Positions 58,444 to 64,000 of a stretch of DNA of 64,000 bases are shown here, one piece after another. Position 1 is the stretch's first letter; the number at the start of each line of letters is the position of its first letter. The translations under genes were made by a program, and so were the position numbers. The notes under the pieces were generated by a model. That model searched no databases and was not told the origin of the DNA. It saw nothing but the letters and a program-made list of their open reading frames with translations. Origin of the DNA: Pannonibacter sp. XCT-53 (lineage in GTDB: Bacteria > Pseudomonadota > Alphaproteobacteria > Rhizobiales > Stappiaceae); the NCBI RefSeq assembly GCF_009915765.1, contig NZ_JAABLQ010000002.1:434001-498000 (forward strand), read 5' to 3'.

Positions 58444-59097
58444 TCAGTAGAGGCGGTGGATCGAGGCGAGAATCGACTCGCGCACATTGTCGAGATGGCG
58501 GCGCATGCCGGCCTCGGCCCGGGCAGGGTCGCGGGCGAGGATGGCGTCCAGGATCTCGATATGCTCGTTGAGGCCGGGCTCGAACCGGTCCGGGATGAAG
58601 CCCTTGTCGAAGATCCGGGTCTTCTGCTTCAGGTTCTGCACCAGGTCGGCGAGCAGCTTGGACCCGGCAATCCGGGCGATCGTGGTGTGGAACTCCTCGT
58701 CCAGATCCGCGTGTTCGGAGATCGACGAGCGGCCGCGCTGCAACAGCTGTTCGGTGCGGGCGCGCAGCGACAGGATGGCCTCGACCGGCACGTGGACCGA
58801 GGCAGCCTGACGGGCGGTCTCGCACTCGAGCAGGCGGCGAACGTGAAGGATTTCAATGATTTCCGAGATGGAGATCTTGTTGACGACCGGCACGCCGCCC
58901 TGGGCGCGCGTGACGAGGCCTTCCGAGACCAGCCGGGCGATTGCCTCGCGCACCGGCGTGCGCGACACGCCGAGACGGTCGGCAAAGGGCTTTTCCTGCA
59001 GCCGGGTGCCTGCCGACAGCTCGCCGCTGACGATCATGCGGCGCAGTTGCTCGTAGGTGCTTTCGCCAAGCGTCTGGGTCTGGTCCTGCAGTGTCAT
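58444..59097 (-). CDS. GntR-family regulator, FCD subfamily (hydantoin locus)
   Basis: A 217-residue regulator from the ATG at 59097 (MTLQDQTQTLGESTYEQLRR). Winged helix at 13-75 (ERLGVSRTPVREAIARL-type recognition helix, here RLGVSRTPVREAIARLVSEG) and an FCD domain (90-212) with DEEFHTTIARI and NEHIEILDAI His/Asp metal ligands. It lies between the large operon and the divergent hydantoinase, with palindromic sites on both sides, so it probably represses both. Confidence 0.9.
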   Translation of the reverse strand: MTLQDQTQTLGESTYEQLRRMIVSGELSAGTRLQEKPFADRLGVSRTPVREAIARLVSEGLVTRAQGGVPVVNKISISEIIEILHVRRLLECETARQAASVHVPVEAILSLRARTEQLLQRGRSSISEHADLDEEFHTTIARIAGSKLLADLVQNLKQKTRIFDKGFIPDRFEPGLNEHIEILDAILARDPARAEAGMRRHLDNVRESILASIHRLY

Positions 59098-59324
59098 TCG
59101 TCGCCTTCCGGCTTGCTTGCCCAAGTTCGGCCTTGCGTCCGGCTGCCGGACGCGCCCAAGTGTTTACGTCAAGCGCGCCCGCTGTTGAAGGCGGAACGTG
59201 ACTTTCCGTCGCGTTTTCATACGTTTCACCGGCCGTCATGGATCCGGGTGTCGCGGATCGGACCGCCTGCGGCTGCGGCTCCGGTCCGGGGTGATGCGCA
59301 GGCAAACGCGCCGTTGTCATCTAC

Positions 59325-59343
59325 GGTATACACTGTGTATATC
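59325..59343. promoter_or_regulatory. Palindromic operator upstream of the hydantoinase
   Basis: TATACAC-T-GTGTATA (59327-59341) is a perfect 7-1-7 dyad, extended by a G/C pair at 59325/59343. It lies 31 bp before the hydantoinase ATG and 228 bp before the GntR gene. The left half GGTATACACT recurs at 40611-40620. Confidence 0.65.
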
Positions 59344-59371
59344 AGATCGACAACAAACGGGGACATGAGGC

Positions 59372-60820
59372 ATGACCGATATGGGCACCGGCACGGGCTT
59401 TGATCTTGTCATTCGCGGCGGGGAGATCGTCACGGCGCAGGCGCGCTTCTCCGGCGACATCGCCATCCGGGACGGCCGCATCGCCGCGCTGGGCAGCGGC
59501 CTGGCGCAAGGGCGCAAGGAAATCGACGCCAGCGGGCTTCTGGTCATGCCGGGCGGCGTCGACACCCACTGCCACATCGAGCAGCTGTCGGGCGCCGGCA
59601 TCATGAACGCCGACACGTTCGAGACGGCCACCCGCTCGGCGGCCTTCGGCGGCACCACCACGACCGTGTCCTTCGCCGCGCAGCATCCGGGCATGTCGCT
59701 CGCCAGGGTCATGGCCGACTACACGGTGCTGGCCGACCGCGGAGCGCTGATCGACCACGCCTATCACATCATCGTCGCCGACATTTCCGGCACGAACCTC
59801 GACGAGCTGGCGGCGCTGATGCGCGCCGGGCACCGCTCGGCCAAGATCTTCACGACCTATGACAAGGTGCGCCTCGACGACCTGTCGATCCTGAAGGTGC
59901 TGGACACGGCGCGCGACAATGGCGCGCTGGTCTGCTTCCACGCCGAGAACGACGGGCTGATCCGCTGGTCGGTAGAAAAGCTGCTGGCCGCCGGGCTGAC
60001 CGCGCCGCGCTACCATGCGCCGTCGCATCCGCGCCTTGCCGAGCTGGAGGCGCTGGAGCGCATGTGCCGCTTCGCCGAGGCGACCGGCCAGCCGGTGATG
60101 CTGTTCCACATCTCCACCCGCGAGGGCGTCGAGATCGTGCGCGCGGCGCGGGGACGTGGGGCGCCGGTCTTTGCCGAGACCTGCACGCATTACCTGTTCA
60201 TGACCGAAGAGGTGCTGGACCAGCCGGGCATGGCAGGGGCCGCCGTGATGTGCAGCCCGCCGCAGCGCCAGCCGGCTGATCAGGAGGCGCTCTGGGCCGG
60301 CCTGCAGCGCGGCGACCTGCAGCTCGTCACCTCGGACCACGCCCCCTATCGCATGGACGCGAGCGGCAAGTTCGCCAATGGCGAGACCGCGCCCTTCAAC
60401 CGCATCGCCAATGGCCTGCCGGGGCTGGAGGTGCGGCTGCCGCTGATGTTCGACGCCATGGTGTCGAAGGGGCGGCTGGGACCGGAGAAGTTCGTCGAGG
60501 TCACCTCGACCGCGCCCGCGCGGCTGTTCGGCCTGACGGGCAAGGGCCGGCTCGATCCGGGGGCCGATGCCGACGTGGTGCTGTGGGACCCGGCGGCGCG
60601 GCGGGTGTTCGGGACCAACGACCTGCACGACAACTGCGGCTACAACCCTTTCGCCGGCCGGGAGGTCGTCGGCTGGCCGAAGACGGTGATCGCGCGCGGC
60701 GAGGTGATCGTCGACGAGGGCCAGCTTGTCGGCACGCCGGGGCGCGGGCGCCGGGTGGTGATGGACGTCAGCCCGGCGATGCGCCCGGTCGCACCCGCGA
60801 CCTGGACGCCGAAGGCCTGA
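59372..60820 (+). CDS. Dihydropyrimidinase/hydantoinase-type amidohydrolase
   Basis: A 482-residue enzyme with the D-hydantoinase hallmarks: H66 and H68 (GGVDTHCHIE), the carboxylated Lys158 (AGHRSAKIFTTYD), H190 (VCFHAEN) and Asp in VTSDHAPY. It opens six-membered dihydropyrimidine or five-membered hydantoin rings to N-carbamoyl amino acids. No N-carbamoylase was found in the window; other hydrolases of the divergent operon might act next. Regulated by the palindrome just upstream, inferred to bind the GntR protein. Confidence 0.9.
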   Translation: MTDMGTGTGFDLVIRGGEIVTAQARFSGDIAIRDGRIAALGSGLAQGRKEIDASGLLVMPGGVDTHCHIEQLSGAGIMNADTFETATRSAAFGGTTTTVSFAAQHPGMSLARVMADYTVLADRGALIDHAYHIIVADISGTNLDELAALMRAGHRSAKIFTTYDKVRLDDLSILKVLDTARDNGALVCFHAENDGLIRWSVEKLLAAGLTAPRYHAPSHPRLAELEALERMCRFAEATGQPVMLFHISTREGVEIVRAARGRGAPVFAETCTHYLFMTEEVLDQPGMAGAAVMCSPPQRQPADQEALWAGLQRGDLQLVTSDHAPYRMDASGKFANGETAPFNRIANGLPGLEVRLPLMFDAMVSKGRLGPEKFVEVTSTAPARLFGLTGKGRLDPGADADVVLWDPAARRVFGTNDLHDNCGYNPFAGREVVGWPKTVIARGEVIVDEGQLVGTPGRGRRVVMDVSPAMRPVAPATWTPKA

Positions 60821-60928
60821 AGGGCCATGGGCTCAGGTCCGGTGAAAAATCCGGGTGTTTCGCCCGACTGTCATGTCCGGCTCATGAAACGGGACTAGGC
60901 AGGCGTCCAGTCAGGTCCGGAGCCAGCC

Positions 60929-61774
60929 ATGTCCCTTTCGTTTGATGCCACCGATGCGTCGCTTGATGCCCTGTTGCCGGGAATGGCCTCGCCCCGCCTG
61001 CGCGCGCTGGCGATGGCCGCCCTTGCCGGCGGGGTGATTGCCCGGACGCGCCTGCGCCGGCGGTCGGCCGCTGAAATGGTGCTGAAGGGGCCGCGTGATT
61101 ACCAGACCGAGGTTGATGTGGCCGTGGAGGCCGAGATCGCCGGGCGTCTGGCTGCCAGTTTCCCCGACCACGCCATCTCCGGAGAGGAACAGGCTGCCGA
61201 CCGGGCCGGCGTCGAGGGACGGCCGCGCATCCTCATCGATCCCATCGACGGCACCACCAACTATGCCTGGGGCATCCCGCATTTCGGCATCGCGCTGTCG
61301 ATTGTCGAGGCGGGTGAGGTGACCTGCGGTGTCGTTTTCGACTGCATGCAGGGGGAACTCTTCGCGGGCGAGGCCGGGCAGGGCGCCTATCTCAACGGCG
61401 AGCGGCTGGCGGTGGCCCCGGCGGCGGAGCTTGAAAACGCGCTGATCGGCGCGGGCCTTCCCGTGCCGGGACAGGTGAAGAGCGTGCGCGAGGAGACCTA
61501 CCACGCCGCGCTGCGCCGGGCGATGGCGACGACGGCCGGCGTGCGCCGCCTGGGTTCCGCGTCCCTGTCTGTCAGCTACGTCGCCTGCGGCCGGCTCGAC
61601 GGGTTCTTCGAGGACGGCCTGTCGCTGCATGACTATGGCGCGGCCGCCCTGCTGGTGCGGGAGGCCGGCGGCGTGATCGGCGGCTTTGCCGGCGGGCCTG
61701 TCGGCCCGGCCGGCGATGTGCTGGTGGCAACGCCGTGGCTGGCCGGCTGGCTGCGCGAGGGGCTGGCCGAGTAG
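60929..61774 (+). CDS. Inositol-monophosphatase-family phosphatase
   Basis: A 281-residue metal-dependent phosphatase. Metal-binding motifs: GEEQAA (about 86-91), DPIDGTTNYAWGIP (about 108-121), and DYGAAALLVREAGG near 236 (Tyr where WDxAAG is common). Members hydrolyse inositol phosphates, histidinol phosphate or PAP. A 108-bp gap separates it from the hydantoinase, so it may be independent. It is convergent with the glycerophosphodiesterase gene (5 bp apart). Confidence 0.88.
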   Translation: MSLSFDATDASLDALLPGMASPRLRALAMAALAGGVIARTRLRRRSAAEMVLKGPRDYQTEVDVAVEAEIAGRLAASFPDHAISGEEQAADRAGVEGRPRILIDPIDGTTNYAWGIPHFGIALSIVEAGEVTCGVVFDCMQGELFAGEAGQGAYLNGERLAVAPAAELENALIGAGLPVPGQVKSVREETYHAALRRAMATTAGVRRLGSASLSVSYVACGRLDGFFEDGLSLHDYGAAALLVREAGGVIGGFAGGPVGPAGDVLVATPWLAGWLREGLAE

Positions 61775-61779
61775 CCGGT

Positions 61780-62667
61780 TCAGCCGGCAAAGGCCGCCGA
61801 CAGGGCAAGCGCGTCGTCGGTGGTGACCTGGTCCACCTTGAGGGCCAGCAGCCGCTCCACCAGCGGACGGGTGTCCGGGCCGATCTCGCGGATCGTGTAG
61901 GCATCGACCTTGCGGCCGGCGTCCTGGAACCGGGCGGCGAGGTTCTCGCCCCGGTCGGCGGCGGCCAGCACCAGACGGTGGTCCAGATAGATCATGGTCG
62001 AGCGCGGGCTGGCGGCGAGCGCGTCAGCCACGAAGCGGCGATAGTCGCCGCCCCGAAGCAGATCCAGCATGACCGCGTCATGGCAGGGGTCGTGGCCGAT
62101 GCCGAGCTCCGGGATCGCCTCGCTCAGCGCGGCAATGGCAACCGGATCGCCGCCAGACAGAAGCATGTGCCTCGCAACAGGGGCCACGTCGCGCACGAAG
62201 GCGTCGATGTCGGCGGGCGTGATCGTTGCCGAGGTGTCCTTCATGTCCAGCTGCAGCACCGCGTCGGGATGCGCCGTTTCGCCGGCGACCAGCGCCGCAA
62301 GGTCCGACAGCAGCATGACGTTCTGGTCGGTGGCTGCTCCGCTGCCATCGCGCAGGAACAGCTGCCGCAGGGCGTCGGGTTGCGTGTCGCGGACGCGGCC
62401 GGAGCCGGTGGTGCTGCGCTCCAGCGTCTCGTCATGCAGCACGGCAAAGCCGCCGCCGGCATGGGCGGTGAGGTCGATCTCCACGCTCGCCCCGAGCCGC
62501 ATGCCGAGGCTGATGCGCGCCGGGCCGAACTCGGCGTCGAGCGGCTGGATGCGGCCGCGGTGCCACTTCAGCCAGGTGCGGTGTCCGTTCCGCTCCAGCG
62601 CCACGGCCGCCCGTGCGGCGGTGAGGCTGATGCCCGTATCGAGGGTGTCGTGTGTGTCGTCAGTCAC
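61780..62667 (-). CDS. Glycerophosphodiester phosphodiesterase-like protein
   Basis: A 295-residue GDPD-fold protein. ASVEIDLTAH and AVLHDETLERSTTGSG are typical GDPD signature segments, followed by LQLDMKDT. The usual early HRG motif is not obvious (WHRGRIQPLDAEF near 36 may serve). It lies 27 bp after an ABC ATPase and permease, as glycerophosphodiesterases often accompany Ugp-type importers. Predicted substrate: glycerophosphodiesters in the cytoplasm (no signal peptide). Confidence 0.8.
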   Translation of the reverse strand: MTDDTHDTLDTGISLTAARAAVALERNGHRTWLKWHRGRIQPLDAEFGPARISLGMRLGASVEIDLTAHAGGGFAVLHDETLERSTTGSGRVRDTQPDALRQLFLRDGSGAATDQNVMLLSDLAALVAGETAHPDAVLQLDMKDTSATITPADIDAFVRDVAPVARHMLLSGGDPVAIAALSEAIPELGIGHDPCHDAVMLDLLRGGDYRRFVADALAASPRSTMIYLDHRLVLAAADRGENLAARFQDAGRKVDAYTIREIGPDTRPLVERLLALKVDQVTTDDALALSAAFAG

Positions 62668-62694
62668 GATGGATGTCTTCTTTCAGCTGAGCAG

Positions 62695-63753
62695 TCAGGC
62701 GGCGGCCGCTGCCGTTCGGGGTTCGGTGGAGAGCAGCACGCCGTCGCGGTAGAGCAGCACTTCGGCCGGGGTCACCTCCACCCGCTGTCCGGGCGACCAG
62801 GCGATGGAGCCCGCGCCATGCGCCTTGATCCGTGTGCCGTCCTCAAGGTCCAGGTCGAGGGTCAGGTGGGTGCCGAAATCGGTGACGCGGTAGACCACCG
62901 CATGGCCAGCCCCTTGCGCAGGCCGCACGCCGGTCGCCTCGGGGCGGAAGGCAATCTCCGCCGGTCCGTCGCTGACCTCGGCGGCAAGGGCGAACTCCGG
63001 CCGGGTCGAGCGGCCGGCGCGGAACTCGGTCGGCACCAGGTTCATGTGGCCGATGAAGCCGGCAACGAAGCGCGTCGCCGGGCGGCGGTAGAGCGCGGAC
63101 GGGCGGTCGGTCTGTTCGATGGCGCCGTCCTTCAGCACCACGATGCGGTCGGCGAGCGCCAGTGCCTCGTCCTGGCCGTGGGTGACGAAGAGGGTGGTGA
63201 TGCCGAGGCGCTGCTGGATGTCGCGGACTTCCTCGCGCAGCCTTTCGCGCAGATGCTGGTCGAGGCTGGCGAAGGGTTCGTCGAGGAGCAGGATCTTCGG
63301 CTCCAGCACCAGCGAGCGGGCGATGGCGACGCGCTGCTGCTGACCGCCCGAGAGCTGCCAGACCCGCCGGCTGCCGTAGCCGGCAAGGCCGACCAGCTCC
63401 AGCACGGCCTCGACCTTGCTGCGGATCTCGGCGCGCGGCAGGTGCCGCAGCTTCAGGCCGAAGGCGATGTTGGCGAAGACATCCATATGCGACCACAGCG
63501 CATGGGACTGGAACACCATGCCGGTGGGCCGGCGTTCCGGCGGCACGGCGGTGACGTCCTCGCCGTCGATGCGGATCGCGCCGCCGCTCGGACCCTCGAA
63601 GCCGCCAATCATGCGCAGGATCGTGGACTTGCCCGAGCCGGAGGGGCCGAGAAGGCAGACCAGTTCGCCGTCGGTGACCTCAAGGTCCACCGCCTTCACC
63701 ACGTCGAGCCCGCCAAAGGACTTGGTCAGTCCGGACAACGTCAGTCGTGCCAT
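62695..63753 (-). CDS. UgpC/PotA-type ABC importer ATPase
   Basis: A 352-residue ATPase of the MalK/UgpC/PotA group: Walker A (GPSGSGKST), Q-loop VFQSHALWSHMDVFANIAFG, signature (LSGGQQQRVAIARSL), Walker B (ILLLDEPFASLD) and a C-terminal TOBE domain (about 245-345). Downstream of a permease of the same importer and upstream of the glycerophosphodiesterase gene, which hints at a phosphodiester or polyol substrate. Confidence 0.92.
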   Translation of the reverse strand: MARLTLSGLTKSFGGLDVVKAVDLEVTDGELVCLLGPSGSGKSTILRMIGGFEGPSGGAIRIDGEDVTAVPPERRPTGMVFQSHALWSHMDVFANIAFGLKLRHLPRAEIRSKVEAVLELVGLAGYGSRRVWQLSGGQQQRVAIARSLVLEPKILLLDEPFASLDQHLRERLREEVRDIQQRLGITTLFVTHGQDEALALADRIVVLKDGAIEQTDRPSALYRRPATRFVAGFIGHMNLVPTEFRAGRSTRPEFALAAEVSDGPAEIAFRPEATGVRPAQGAGHAVVYRVTDFGTHLTLDLDLEDGTRIKAHGAGSIAWSPGQRVEVTPAEVLLYRDGVLLSTEPRTAAAAA

Positions 63754-63766
63754 GCACCGTCTCCTG

Positions 63767-64000
63767 TCAAACGCCGAAGCCCCTGGCGAAGCTCTGCGAG
63801 CCGATCAGGCGGCGCGAGAACAGCAGCACAAGGAAGGAGGGGACCCAGAGCAGCACGGACAGCACCGCGCCATACTGGATCACCATCTGGTTGTTGATGA
63901 AGATGATCATCAGCACCGGCATGGTCTGGAGCATCGGCGCGCCGATCAGCCAGGCGCCCTCGGTCTCGTAGAAGGTGTTGATGAAGGTGAGCAGGATCGC
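63767..64000 (-). CDS. ABC importer permease, C-terminal fragment
   Basis: The last 77 residues of a membrane protein that continues past the right edge. The readable part includes TFINTFYETEGAWLIGAP and the terminal helix QYGAVLSVLLWVPSFLVLLF followed by SRRLIGSQSFARGFGV and TGA. Typical of the inner-membrane component of MalFG/UgpAE/PotBC-type importers; 13 bp upstream of the ATPase gene. Confidence 0.82.
   Translation of the reverse strand, partial: AILLTFINTFYETEGAWLIGAPMLQTMPVLMIIFINNQMVIQYGAVLSVLLWVPSFLVLLFSRRLIGSQSFARGFGV

Noticed and set aside
1..64000. tRNA, rRNA, integrase or phage genes
   Set aside because: None was recognised on either strand by reading; a covariance-model search would be needed to exclude small RNAs.

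Overview
The window is about 64 kb of GC-rich DNA, probably chromosomal, from an alphaproteobacterium. Gene content fits a Hyphomicrobiales/Stappiaceae-like soil or marine heterotroph: several periplasmic ABC importers, FCD-type GntR regulators, short alphaproteobacterial intergenic repeats and ATGA-coupled operons. The taxon is inferred from style of gene content only. No rRNA, tRNA, CRISPR array or phage genes were seen.

(1) Positions 1-6350: the end of an OmpR-type response regulator, two convergent paralogous GNAT-fold proteins (minus strand), and a plus-strand array of eight tandem RiPP precursor genes with NHLP (nitrile-hydratase-like) leaders. All leaders end in a conserved acidic ELPDELLD block plus Gly-Gly. 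The eight cores differ, yet each holds exactly one cysteine. A rho-independent terminator closes the array. (2) 6355-18627: a chemosensory system on the minus strand (three-domain CheW, CheB-type receiver-PAS-adenylate cyclase, CheW-like, CheA, receiver-like protein, MCP, CheB, CheR and an unknown winged-helix-like protein). (3) 19147-27418: the matching NHLM-type export operon (TolC-like lipoprotein, HlyD-like adaptor, C39 peptidase-ABC transporter, second NHLM ABC transporter, cNMP-binding-domain protein), followed by a stand-alone ABC exporter. Regions 1 and 3 together form a RiPP system whose only visible tailoring candidates are the two GNAT proteins, which suggests acylated peptides.

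(4) 29447-29699: a 189-bp element with 12-bp perfect terminal inverted repeats, enclosed by 31-bp direct repeats. (5) 29719-38285: a GntR-controlled locus with an aldo-keto reductase-RidA fusion, a second aldo-keto reductase lacking the catalytic His, a small TIGR04076-like protein and a complete branched-chain-type ABC importer. (6) 38300-40448: intergenic repeats, a small DUF1127-like protein, a GcvA-like LysR regulator and a histidine phosphatase.

(7) 40934-46599: a complete peptide/nickel-type ABC importer. (8) 46946-60820: an eleven-gene minus-strand operon (VOC protein, a second peptide-type importer, a signal-peptide-less binding-protein homologue, amidohydrolase, hydantoin-racemase-like protein, DapA-like lyase, SDR), with a GntR regulator divergent from a dihydropyrimidinase/hydantoinase. 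The content points to uptake and breakdown of cyclic ureides or related amides. GGTATAC-type palindromes occur upstream of the hydantoinase, the VOC gene and the first importer, suggesting one regulon. (9) 60929-64000: an inositol-monophosphatase-family protein, a glycerophosphodiesterase-like protein, an ABC ATPase and the end of a permease.
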